Origin: Lachnospiraceae bacterium UBA7110
GTDB taxonomy: Bacteria; Bacillota; Clostridia; Lachnospirales; Lachnospiraceae
Direction: 5' to 3'
NCBI GenBank assembly: GCA_002492295.1
Contig: DKYC01000099.1
Coordinates: forward strand, 398-7,376
Length of the DNA stretch: 6,979 nt
A program made the translations under genes and the position numbers. The notes beneath the pieces are model-generated. The model saw only the letters and a program-made list of their open reading frames with translations. It searched no databases and was not told where the DNA came from. Every line of letters begins with the position of its first letter. The stretch's first letter is position 1. Shown one piece after another: positions 1-6,636 of this stretch.

Positions 1-2889
1 CTCCACCGGAAGCACACGGGAAACCACACCCTTGTTTCCGTGACGGCCTGCCATCTTGTCGCCTACGGAAATCTTTCTCTTCTGCGCAATATAGATACGC
101 ACGGACTGATTGACGCCAGGTGCAAGCTCTGTATCGCCCGCTGCCCTCGAGAACACTTTCGCATCCACGACAACACCATACTCACCATGGGGTACTTTTA
201 ACGAAGTATCACGTACTTCTCTTGCCTTCTCACCAAAAATCGCCCTCAAAAGACGCTCTTCCGCCGTAAGCTCCGTCTCGCCCTTTGGCGTAACCTTCCC
301 GACAAGAATATCGCCTGCGCGCACCTCCGCACCCACACGGATAATTCCCCTGTCATCCAAATCCTTCAGCGCATCGTCACCGACGCCCGGCACATCCCTC
401 GTAATCTCCTCGGGACCAAGCTTCGTGTCACGCGCATCCGTCTCATATTCCTCAATATGGATTGATGTATATACATCCTCCATCACAAGCCGTTCACTCA
501 AAAGTACGGCATCCTCGTAATTATAACCTTCCCATGTCATAAATCCAATCAACGGGTTTTTGCCAAGTCCCAGCTCGCCGCCGCTTGTCGAAGCACCGTC
601 CGCAATGACCTGCCCTGCCGCCACATGGTCGCCCTTAAACACAATCGGCTTCTGATTGTAACAGTTTGACTGGTTACTCCGCTCAAATTTATGCAGCTTA
701 AACTCTGCCTTTTCGCCGTCGTCATAGGTAATCCTAATCATCCTGGAATCGACATACGTAATGGTTCCCGCCTTCTTCGCAACAACGCATACACCCGAGT
801 CAACCGCTGTCTTTACTTCCATTCCCGTACCGACAACAGGCGCCTCTGTAAACAGCAAAGGTACCGCCTGACGCTGCATGTTGGAACCCATCAGCGCACG
901 GTTGGCATCGTCATTCTGGAGAAACGGAATCAATGCCGTAGCCACGGAAAACACCATTTTCGGCGACACATCCATATACTCAAACATGGACTTGGGATAC
1001 TCCTGTGTCTCGTCCAAATAACGGCCTGACACTGAATTACGCACAAAATATCCGTTCTCGTCAAGCTGCTCATTTGCCTGCGCTACATGATAATTATCCT
1101 CCTCGTCGGCAGTCATATAGACAACCTCGTTGGTGACGCGGGGATTCTTCGGGTCGCTCCTGTCTATCTTTCGATAGGGTGCTTCAATAAAGCCATATTC
1201 ATTAATTCTTGCATAAGATGCAAGCGAGTTAATCAAACCGATATTCGGACCTTCCGGTGTCTCAATCGGACACATTCTTCCATAGTGGGAATAATGCACG
1301 TCACGAACCTCAAATCCGGCACGGTCTCTTGACAGACCACCGGGACCCAATGCGGAAAGACGACGCTTATGCGTCAGCTCACCGAGCGGATTGTTCTGGT
1401 CCATAAACTGTGACAGCTGGGAAGAACCGAAGAACTCTTTAATGGCAGCCTGTACAGGTTTTATATTAATCAAAGCCTGCGGTGACACATCATCCGAGTC
1501 ATGTGTCGTCATACGCTCACGAACCACACGCTCCATTCTTGACAGACCGATACGGTACTGGTTCTGTAACAGCTCGCCAACCGCCCTGATACGTCTGTTG
1601 CCCAAATGGTCAATGTCGTCACTGTTGCCCAAACCGTACTCAAGATGCATATTATAATTAACCGATGCCAAAATATCCTCTTTCGTAATATGCTTTGGAA
1701 TCAGCTCATGTACATTTCTGGTAATCGCGTCCGCCAGCTCCTCCGGATTTTCGGAATACTCCTCAAGAATCTGACGAAGCACAGGAAAATAAACCTGCTC
1801 CGTAATGCCAAGGCTCCTCGGCTCACAGTCAACAAAGTTTGTAATGTCAACCATCATATTGGAAAGCACCTTTACAAGCCGTTCCTCTGTCTGTATCCAT
1901 ACAAACGGAACCGCGGCATTCTGAATCGCATCCGCCAGCTCCACAGTCACTTTCTCACCCTTGGCACCAAGAACCTCGCCGCTGAACGGATCTACAACAT
2001 CCTCAGCCAGAATCTGATTGCGGATCCTGTTTTTTAACGCAAGCTTTTTGTTAAATTTATAACGTCCAACCTTCGCAAGGTCGTATCTTCTGGGATCGAA
2101 GAACATCGCCGTCACAAGGTTTTCCGCACTATCCAGGCTGAACGGCTCTCCCGGACGGATTTTGCTGTAAAGCTCTTTCAGTCCTTCCTGGTAATTTTCC
2201 GCCGTATCCTTTGTAAAGCTGGCATGAATCTTGGGTTCATCACCGAACAACTCCAAAATTTCCTCATTCGTGCCGACACCGAGTGCACGGATAAATACCG
2301 TGATTGGCACCTTTCTTGTTCTATCTACACGAACGTAGAAAACATCGTTGGAATCCGTCTCGTACTCCAACCATGCTCCTCTGTTTGGGATTACTGTACA
2401 TGAGAACAGCCGCTTACCAATTTTATCATGGGTAATTCCATAATAAATGCCCGGTGAACGAACAAGCTGACTGACAATAACACGCTCCGCACCGTTAATG
2501 ACAAACGTACCGGTCTCCGTCATCAACGGGAAGTTGCCCATAAAAATCTCGTGCTCGCTGATTTCCTCCTTCTCCTTGTTGTGAAGGCGAACCTTGATTT
2601 TTACAGGAGCCTCATAAGTTAAATCACGCTCCTTGCACTCCTCAATCGTGTGCTTGATTTCGTCCTCCGCAAGGACATAGTCAACGAATTCCAGACTCAG
2701 TCGCCCACTGTAATCCGTGATAGGAGAGATGTCTGCCAGAGCCTCACGGAATCCTTCCTCAAGGAACCACTTGTAGGAATCCTTCTGTACCTCGATCAGA
2801 TCCGGCATTTGCAAAACCTCTTCTTGTCTTTGGTAGCTCATACGCATCGTCTTTCCGGAGACAACTGGACGTATTCTGTTCTTTTCCAT
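1..2889 (-). CDS. rpoB: DNA-directed RNA polymerase subunit beta (3'-truncated by window edge)
   Basis: Beta subunit of RNA polymerase; with beta' it forms the catalytic cleft. The frame reads without a visible break from ATG at 2889 to the window edge (963 codons), so roughly the last 250-300 residues are missing. Visible landmarks: N-terminus MEKNRIRPV; FDPRRYDLAKVGRYKFNKK near 2041-2097; the rifampicin pocket FGSSQLSQFMDQNN with D497, H507 and S512 (E. coli D516, H526, S531), all the sensitive-type residues; GYNYEDA with E792/D793 near the NTP site; and KMAGRHGNKGV at 945-955 with conserved lysines. The spacing between the last two landmarks leaves no room for the large insertion found in E. 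coli beta. Start choice: a GGGGTG Shine-Dalgarno lies 8 nt upstream of the ATG, and the family usually begins MEKNR. An in-frame TTG 10 codons upstream is possible but less likely. A candidate promoter and attenuator lie upstream, after rplL. Confidence 0.98.
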   Translation of the reverse strand, partial: MEKNRIRPVVSGKTMRMSYQRQEEVLQMPDLIEVQKDSYKWFLEEGFREALADISPITDYSGRLSLEFVDYVLAEDEIKHTIEECKERDLTYEAPVKIKVRLHNKEKEEISEHEIFMGNFPLMTETGTFVINGAERVIVSQLVRSPGIYYGITHDKIGKRLFSCTVIPNRGAWLEYETDSNDVFYVRVDRTRKVPITVFIRALGVGTNEEILELFGDEPKIHASFTKDTAENYQEGLKELYSKIRPGEPFSLDSAENLVTAMFFDPRRYDLAKVGRYKFNKKLALKNRIRNQILAEDVVDPFSGEVLGAKGEKVTVELADAIQNAAVPFVWIQTEERLVKVLSNMMVDITNFVDCEPRSLGITEQVYFPVLRQILEEYSENPEELADAITRNVHELIPKHITKEDILASVNYNMHLEYGLGNSDDIDHLGNRRIRAVGELLQNQYRIGLSRMERVVRERMTTHDSDDVSPQALINIKPVQAAIKEFFGSSQLSQFMDQNNPLGELTHKRRLSALGPGGLSRDRAGFEVRDVHYSHYGRMCPIETPEGPNIGLINSLASYARINEYGFIEAPYRKIDRSDPKNPRVTNEVVYMTADEEDNYHVAQANEQLDENGYFVRNSVSGRYLDETQEYPKSMFEYMDVSPKMVFSVATALIPFLQNDDANRALMGSNMQRQAVPLLFTEAPVVGTGMEVKTAVDSGVCVVAKKAGTITYVDSRMIRITYDDGEKAEFKLHKFERSNQSNCYNQKPIVFKGDHVAAGQVIADGASTSGGELGLGKNPLIGFMTWEGYNYEDAVLLSERLVMEDVYTSIHIEEYETDARDTKLGPEEITRDVPGVGDDALKDLDDRGIIRVGAEVRAGDILVGKVTPKGETELTAEERLLRAIFGEKAREVRDTSLKVPHGEYGVVVDAKVFSRAAGDTELAPGVNQSVRIYIAQKRKISVGDKMAGRHGNKGVVSRVLPVE

Positions 2890-2928
2890 GACATTTTCAC
2901 CCCGTTCTTCATCATTCAAGATCTATAT

Positions 2929-2956
2929 TTAACGCGCCGTATGCATCGGATGTTAA
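2929..2956 (-). other. possible hairpin in rpoB 5' UTR
   Basis: In the transcript direction TTAAC pairs with GTTAA, and an inner CCG pairs with CGG around a 7-nt loop, with a small asymmetric internal loop between the two stems. It lies about 40 nt upstream of the rpoB start. The stem is short and AU-rich at its base, so it could be chance. No function is claimed. Confidence 0.25.
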
Positions 2957-3015
2957 GAAACACCTGTTATTTTAAGCATTATAAATAAGCCAATTTTCAC
3001 AATAGCGCACATTAC

Positions 3016-3044
3016 ATGTTATCACAAGTCATTTTGAAAGTCAA
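3016..3044 (-). promoter_or_regulatory. candidate sigma-A promoter for rpoB
   Basis: Reading the minus strand, TTGACT (3044-3039) is followed by exactly 17 nt and TAACAT (3021-3016), with an extended -10 TG (TGA just before the hexamer). The -35 matches consensus at 5 of 6 positions and the -10 at 4 of 6. It lies between the rplL hairpin and rpoB and predicts a start near 3009, giving a ~120-nt 5' UTR. It could supply beta synthesis independently of rplJL transcription. This is pattern evidence only. Confidence 0.6.
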
Positions 3045-3104
3045 CCACATTTTTACAGAAGTTGGAAAGAAGTTTTGCAAAGAAAAAAGAATAAATTTGA
3101 AAAT

Positions 3105-3158
3105 CCGAACAGGAAACAGAAATATATCAGGGCGGAGATATCATCCCGCCCTGATATA
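3105..3158 (-). terminator. attenuator/terminator hairpin between rplL and rpoB
   Basis: A perfect 13-bp stem (3146-3158 with 3123-3135), GC-rich next to the loop and closing a 10-nt loop, begins 29 nt after the rplL stop. On the minus-strand transcript it is followed by an interrupted U-rich stretch (TTTCTGTTTCC), not a clean U run, which fits partial termination. The opposite side has no T tract, so it points toward rpoB. In E. coli an attenuator and an RNase III site lie in the same rplL-rpoB gap and set the excess of L12 over beta; a similar role is inferred here. It may also stabilise the 3' end of rplJL mRNA. Confidence 0.75.
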
Positions 3159-3187
3159 ACATAAGGAAATGTAAATCACTTATAAAA

Positions 3188-3562
3188 TTACTTCAATGTA
3201 ACCTTAGCGCCCTCAGCCTCAAGCTTTGTCTTAATATCCTCAGCCTCTGCCTTAGCTGCCGCTTCCTTCACTACCTTAGGAGCGTTGTCAACCAAATCCT
3301 TTGCTTCCTTCAAGCCAAGACCTGTCACTTCACGAACAACCTTAATAACCTTAACCTTGTTCGGACCTACCTCTGTAAGCTCTACATCAAAGTCATCCTT
3401 CTCTTCCTCAGCCGGTGCCGCACCGCCTGCTGCCATAACAACCGCGCCTGCCGCTGCAGATACGCCAAATTCTTCCTCACAAGCCTTTACTAAGTCATTT
3501 AACTCTAAAACCGTAAGCTCTTTAATCGCTTCAATAAATTCTGCTGTTGTTAACTTTGCCAT
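3188..3562 (-). CDS. rplL: 50S ribosomal protein L7/L12
   Basis: Ribosomal stalk protein, present as several dimers bound to L10, that recruits and activates translational GTPases (IF2, EF-Tu, EF-G). At 124 residues it has the usual family length. Residues 1-35 form the helical dimerisation and L10-binding domain. Residues 36-55 are an Ala/Gly-rich hinge ending in an acidic patch (AEEEKDD). Residues 56-124 are the C-terminal factor-binding domain, with the conserved block KVIKVVREVTGLGLKEAKDLV at 71-91. Start choice: a GGAGGG Shine-Dalgarno lies 8 nt before the ATG, and MAKLTT is a typical N-terminus. It lies 92 nt downstream of rplJ, presumably on the same transcript, and is followed by an attenuator-like hairpin. 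Confidence 0.99.
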   Translation of the reverse strand: MAKLTTAEFIEAIKELTVLELNDLVKACEEEFGVSAAAGAVVMAAGGAAPAEEEKDDFDVELTEVGPNKVKVIKVVREVTGLGLKEAKDLVDNAPKVVKEAAAKAEAEDIKTKLEAEGAKVTLK

Positions 3563-3613
3563 TATTGTTTCCCTCCATAATCATTTTCTTTTTTATCATC
3601 CATCATTTGATTC

Positions 3614-3639
3614 CGCGGCATTGTCCGTCTTACGCCGCG
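3614..3639 (-). other. small GC-rich hairpin in the rplJ-rplL gap
   Basis: CGCGGC (3639-3634) can pair with GCCGCG (3619-3614) around a 14-nt loop in the 92-nt rplJ-rplL spacer. No U run follows directly, so it does not look like a terminator. It could be a processing or mRNA-stability element, or chance. A second weak pairing, GGCAG with CTGCC, spans the rplJ stop codon just upstream. Confidence 0.3.
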
Positions 3640-3654
3640 TCTGGCAGTTTACGG

Positions 3655-4227
3655 TTATTCTGCCGTTTCTGCCGCAGCCGTTTCCTCTGCGGGAGTCTCT
3701 GTTGCTGCTTCTTCTGCAGCAGGTGCAGGTTCACATGCATCTGCGCCGCCCTTCTCCGCAATCTGATTAAGCACACGCGCGAAGTTTGTAATCGGTGACT
3801 TGATGCTTCCAAGGAACTTCGAAAGAAGCTCTTCTCTTGAAGGAATGCTTGCAATCGTCTTCATTCCGTCCGCATCATAGACAATCCCCTCCACAACGCC
3901 AGCCTTGAGCTCAAGCGCGGGACAATCCTTCGCAAATTTGCTGATAATCCTTGCCGGAGCCGTCGCATCATCCTTGCTGACTGCAATCGCGTTGGTTCCC
4001 TTAAGGCTGTCTACCAGACCTTCGAATTCCGTACCCTGGAATGCACGGTTCATCAAAGTATTCTTGTAAACCTTGTAGGTAACGCCCGCCTCACGAAGCT
4101 GCTTACGGAGCACGGTATCCTGCGCAACGGTAATTCCGCTGTAGCTTACAATTACAACGGACGCAGCGTCCTTGATTACCGCTGAAATTTCGTCAACGAT
4201 AGGCTGTTTTAATTCAATCTTTGCCAT
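3655..4227 (-). CDS. rplJ: 50S ribosomal protein L10
   Basis: Base of the L7/L12 stalk: the N-terminal domain binds 23S rRNA helices 42-44 with L11, and the C-terminal helix carries the L12 dimers. The protein has 190 residues. The N-terminal domain spans about 1-128 and includes the family block YKVYKNTLMNRA at 51-62. The L12-binding helix spans about 129-160 (REELLSKFLGS to LNQIAEKG). A tail of about 30 residues rich in Ala, Glu, Pro and Thr follows, making the protein longer than many Firmicute L10s. Start choice: a strong AGGAGGT Shine-Dalgarno lies 6 nt before the ATG, and MAKIELKQ is typical. The L10-L12 complex is the known ligand of L10-type mRNA leaders, and one lies directly upstream, so autoregulation is expected. 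Confidence 0.99.
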   Translation of the reverse strand: MAKIELKQPIVDEISAVIKDAASVVIVSYSGITVAQDTVLRKQLREAGVTYKVYKNTLMNRAFQGTEFEGLVDSLKGTNAIAVSKDDATAPARIISKFAKDCPALELKAGVVEGIVYDADGMKTIASIPSREELLSKFLGSIKSPITNFARVLNQIAEKGGADACEPAPAAEEAATETPAEETAAAETAE

Positions 4228-4298
4228 TTTCTTACCTCCTTATAGATTTATGGATCTGTCACCAAATCCTGCCGAAAGGAGTACTATGATATCTCACT

Positions 4299-4340
4299 AA
4301 AAAACCTCTCATCCTATGCCGTGACACAAAAAGAGAGGTT
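4299..4340 (-). terminator. intrinsic terminator of the L10 leader
   Basis: AACCTCTC (4340-4333) pairs perfectly with GAGAGGTT (4310-4303) around a 22-nt loop, and six T residues follow, overlapping the stem end (4304-4299). It ends about 70 nt before the rplJ start, so termination here would prevent rplJL expression. The large loop makes it a modest terminator, suitable for regulation. Confidence 0.75.
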
Positions 4341-4374
4341 AAAATCCTTTTTTATCATAAAAACTCTTCTCCTC
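4335..4374 (-). promoter_or_regulatory. candidate antiterminator in the L10 leader
   Basis: GAGG (4374-4371), the end of the conserved CCGAGG, can pair with CCTC (4338-4335), which is the 5' arm of the terminator. An inner TTTTT/AAAAA stem (4363-4359 with 4353-4349) closes an ATGAT loop. A G.U-containing alternative pairs GAGAAGAG with CTCTTTTT. Either fold excludes the terminator. The exact alternative stem is inference. Confidence 0.5.
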
Positions 4375-4458
4375 GGTAGGCGGTATGCTTACGCAAAGCC
4401 CGTTTATCCAACACTGCTTTGCACCTACTGTCTTCGGCATGGTTTTACAACCTTTACT

Positions 4459-4487
4459 ACCTTATCATATCAGGCTGACACTGTCAA
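4459..4487 (-). promoter_or_regulatory. sigma-A promoter of rplJL
   Basis: On the minus strand a perfect TTGACA (4487-4482) is followed by 17 nt and TAAGGT (4464-4459), with an extended -10 TG (TGA before the hexamer). The AT-rich stretch just upstream (about 4488-4519) resembles an UP element. The -10 is poor (3 of 6), so the extended TG and the -35 would carry most recognition. The predicted start near 4452 puts the whole L10 leader in the transcript. Confidence 0.7.
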
Positions 4488-4519
4488 TGCTTTTAAAAAT
4501 AAAAATTTAAAAGATGCAT

Positions 4520-5773
4520 TTATTCCCACGTCACATATCCGTCGCGGTCAATATAGACATTCGGGGAAATACTGCGCATATAATTCAAAACGCCGTCCGC
4601 CTCCGCGCCCGTAAGCAGCCGCGTGCGGCACTCCTCACTCCTGCACGGGGCAAACCGCAAACCCGCAATCCCTTCACGGTTTAAAACAACCTCAACAAGA
4701 CATGTGTCCTGCGTTCTTGAATTAAACCAAAAATTCCCGAGACTGTATACTACCGGCACGCCTTCCACCACATCAATTTTCTGCAGGCAGTGCGGATGGT
4801 CTCCGATGATTAAATCCACACCCGCACGCGCATACGTTGCCGACTGCTCCTCCTGCAGCCAGTCAGTCTCCTCCTGGCTCTCCGTACCCCAGTGAATGTA
4901 TAAAATCACGAAATCACTATTTGCCTCCGCCTCGGCTATCACACGCAAAAGCGCCGACGGATCAAGGCAACGCAGCACGCCCGCACTTGTTGCAGTTGCT
5001 TCTTTTGTATCGGGATTTGCGTTCCGTTCAATCTGCGTTCCGCTCACCACCGCAATTTTCATACCATTTGCAATCAGGTAAACCGGTTTTAATGCCTCAT
5101 CCAAATTACGCCCTGCACCCACATACGGAATACCAATTGTTTCCAGCGTATCAAAGGTATCAAGCAGCGCCTCATTTCCATAATCATATGCATGGTTGTT
5201 CGCAAGCGATACCATATCCACCCCAAGCTCCCGTAAAATTTCAGCGTGCTGCGGGTTTGCACGAAACGTAAACTGTTTTCCCGCCGTCGGCGTACCCCTC
5301 TTGGAATACGGGAATTCATTGTTCAGCATAAACACATCCGCCCCACGCATCCGTTCCAAAAGCCCCGCCGTAAATGTGTCTTCAACACTGCTGCCTCTTG
5401 CGACAAACTGATACATAATGGTATACGCCTCGTCAAACAGAATATCCCCTGCAAATGCAAGTACTACCTGATCCGCATCCGCGCACTCGACAAGCACTGC
5501 CTTTTGTCCCAGGGAAACCGCCTCTTCATAAAGCTCCCGGCTTTTCCCGGACATTTTACCGTCTTCCACATTCTGACCCGTGCCATCCTCCGGCGCGTCC
5601 TGCTGCAATCCGGAATTTGCCTGCGGCAGATGAAACGGAAACTCCACAAGCACACCGCCATTCTGACTGCCTGTCTGCATCTTAAGCCGCTCCACATACA
5701 ATAACATCAGTGCCATTCCCACAGTCAGCACCGCAAACAATATGGTTATAAAAAGTTTAATCTGCTTCCTCAT
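4520..5773 (-). CDS. CapA family (PGA_cap) membrane-anchored metallophosphatase-like protein
   Basis: 417 residues. A short basic N-terminus (MRKQIK) precedes one hydrophobic segment at about 7-26, then a low-complexity linker at about 35-100, so the protein is probably anchored in the membrane with its domain outside. The domain at about 104-377 carries the family motifs in order: FAGD (107-110), NNE (151-153, where NLE is common), LANNHAYDYG (190-199), HWG (294-296), GDHPH (324-328) and YSLGNF (343-348), so the predicted metal ligands are present. Relatives include CapA/PgsA of poly-gamma-glutamate capsule synthesis, but most members have no known function, and no capB or capC is visible, so capsule synthesis should not be assumed. 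Start choice: a stop lies 7 codons upstream in frame with no start between. AGAGGG lies only 3 nt before the ATG, suggesting weak translation. It sits between rplA and the rplJ promoter, an unusual place. Confidence 0.93.
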   Translation of the reverse strand: MRKQIKLFITILFAVLTVGMALMLLYVERLKMQTGSQNGGVLVEFPFHLPQANSGLQQDAPEDGTGQNVEDGKMSGKSRELYEEAVSLGQKAVLVECADADQVVLAFAGDILFDEAYTIMYQFVARGSSVEDTFTAGLLERMRGADVFMLNNEFPYSKRGTPTAGKQFTFRANPQHAEILRELGVDMVSLANNHAYDYGNEALLDTFDTLETIGIPYVGAGRNLDEALKPVYLIANGMKIAVVSGTQIERNANPDTKEATATSAGVLRCLDPSALLRVIAEAEANSDFVILYIHWGTESQEETDWLQEEQSATYARAGVDLIIGDHPHCLQKIDVVEGVPVVYSLGNFWFNSRTQDTCLVEVVLNREGIAGLRFAPCRSEECRTRLLTGAEADGVLNYMRSISPNVYIDRDGYVTWE

Positions 5774-5826
5774 AGTCCCTCTTATATCAAACTACCCCCA
5801 CTATGCATGTACAACCGTATATGCAA

Positions 5827-5850
5827 AATGCAAGTCTTACGACTTGCATT
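5827..5850 (-). terminator. hairpin after rplA, terminator-like
   Basis: A perfect 10-bp stem (AATGCAAGTC / GACTTGCATT) closed by a GTAA (GNRA) tetraloop begins 32 nt after the rplA stop and 53 nt before the capA-like start. On the transcript it ends in TTTT and then GCATATA, so the U tract is short and termination is probably partial; it may instead be a 3'-end stabilising or processing hairpin. It would separate high rplKA expression from the capA-like gene. Confidence 0.55.
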
Positions 5851-5882
5851 CTGAATGTATCCATCTCTCTTATTTTTAATGA

Positions 5883-6572
5883 TTAGAACTTTGCAACACT
5901 AACCTTAACGCCGGGACCCATTGTAGATGTCAATGTAATGCTTCTTAAATACTGTCCCTTCAATGCAGACGGTCTTGCCTTCACGATTGCATCCAAAAGC
6001 GCATTGGCATTCTGTAAAAGCTGCTCCTCCGAAAAGGATGCCTTACCAATCGGGCAGTGGACAATGTTCGTCTTGTCAAGCCTGTACTCAATTTTACCAG
6101 CCTTAATATCGTTAATCGCTTTTGTAACGTCCATTGTTACCGTACCGGCCTTGGGGTTTGGCATTAAGCCCTTCGGTCCCAAAACTTTACCAAGACGTCC
6201 GACAACACCCATCATATCAGGCGTTGCTACTACTACATCAAAATCAAGCCAGCCGTCATTCTGAATTTTCGGAATCAGCTCCTCACCGCCAACATAATCA
6301 GCGCCTGCTGCCTCCGCCTCATTTACCTTTTCGCCCTTCGCAAATACCAAAACCCTTACGGTCTTACCCGTTCCGTTCGGAAGCACAACAGCGCCTCTAA
6401 TCTGCTGGTCTGCGTGACGTCCGTCGCAGCCTGTCCTGATATGGATTTCCACTGTCTCATCAAACTTTGCGGTTGCCGTCTTCTTTGCCAGTGCGACAGC
6501 TTCCTCCAGCTCATAAAAATTCGCGCGATCTACCAACTTCGCGGATTCACTATATTTCTTACCATGCTTCAT
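5883..6572 (-). CDS. rplA: 50S ribosomal protein L1
   Basis: Primary 23S rRNA-binding protein of the L1 stalk, which assists deacylated tRNA release from the E site; in many bacteria it also represses its own operon. At 229 residues it has the usual length. The signature GVVGRLGKVLGPKGLMPNPK at about 122-141 and the N-terminal KHGKKY are diagnostic. Start choice: GGAG lies 5 nt and AAGGAG 12 nt before the ATG, so there are two overlapping Shine-Dalgarno candidates; MKHGKKY is the expected N-terminus. It follows rplK by 64 nt with no terminator between them, so the two are almost certainly cotranscribed. I did not find a clear L1-binding mimic in this window; in other bacteria it lies upstream of rplK, which is off the edge here. 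Confidence 0.99.
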   Translation of the reverse strand: MKHGKKYSESAKLVDRANFYELEEAVALAKKTATAKFDETVEIHIRTGCDGRHADQQIRGAVVLPNGTGKTVRVLVFAKGEKVNEAEAAGADYVGGEELIPKIQNDGWLDFDVVVATPDMMGVVGRLGKVLGPKGLMPNPKAGTVTMDVTKAINDIKAGKIEYRLDKTNIVHCPIGKASFSEEQLLQNANALLDAIVKARPSALKGQYLRSITLTSTMGPGVKVSVAKF

Positions 6573-6636
6573 TCTATCTCCATGCTCCTTTCACAATCTG
6601 CAAATCTGTACCTTGGGCACAGCTTCGCTGCTCCGC

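Larger units (their letters stand above)
4228..4452 (-). promoter_or_regulatory. L10 autoregulatory mRNA leader
   Basis: 5' leader of rplJ, about 225 nt from the inferred start. The transcript carries CCGAAGACAGTAGGTG (4437-4422) and, 3' of it, CCTACCGAGG (4380-4371), which as I remember match the conserved halves of the Firmicute L10 leader family. GTAGG (4428-4424) pairs with CCTAC (4380-4376). Above it GCAAAGC (4422-4416) pairs with GCTTTGC (4399-4393) around a 16-nt loop. Between the stems are 1 nt on the 5' side and 12 nt on the 3' side, the kind of asymmetric loop expected of a kink-turn imitating the L10 site on 23S rRNA. A small GGTT-GTAA-AACC hairpin sits at the 5' end. An expression platform follows (separate entries). 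The expected logic is that excess L10(L12)n binds, frees the terminator and lowers rplJL transcription. Confidence 0.9.

Noticed and set aside
2978..2983. Perfect TATAAT on the minus strand as a second rpoB promoter
   Set aside because: No acceptable -35 lies 16-18 nt upstream (the best is GCTATT), and the region is AT-rich, so a chance -10 is likely. The promoter at 3016-3044 is much better.
3285..3770. Open frame on the plus strand opposite rplL and rplJ
   Set aside because: It is the complement of Ala/Glu-rich ribosomal protein codons, spans two confirmed genes and their spacer, and its translation is Ser/Thr/Pro-rich without a recognisable domain. The other plus-strand frames opposite rpoB, the capA-like gene and rplA were rejected for the same reason.
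4520..5773. capA-like gene as recent horizontal cargo or part of a mobile element
   Set aside because: No transposase, inverted repeats, target duplication or attachment site flank it, and its orientation matches the operon. Age and origin cannot be judged from this window alone.
5774..5826. Promoter for the capA-like gene (TATAAG or TTGCAT-17-TAGTGG)
   Set aside because: TATAAG has no matching -35 and lies almost on the start codon; TTGCAT is paired with a very poor -10. Neither is convincing.
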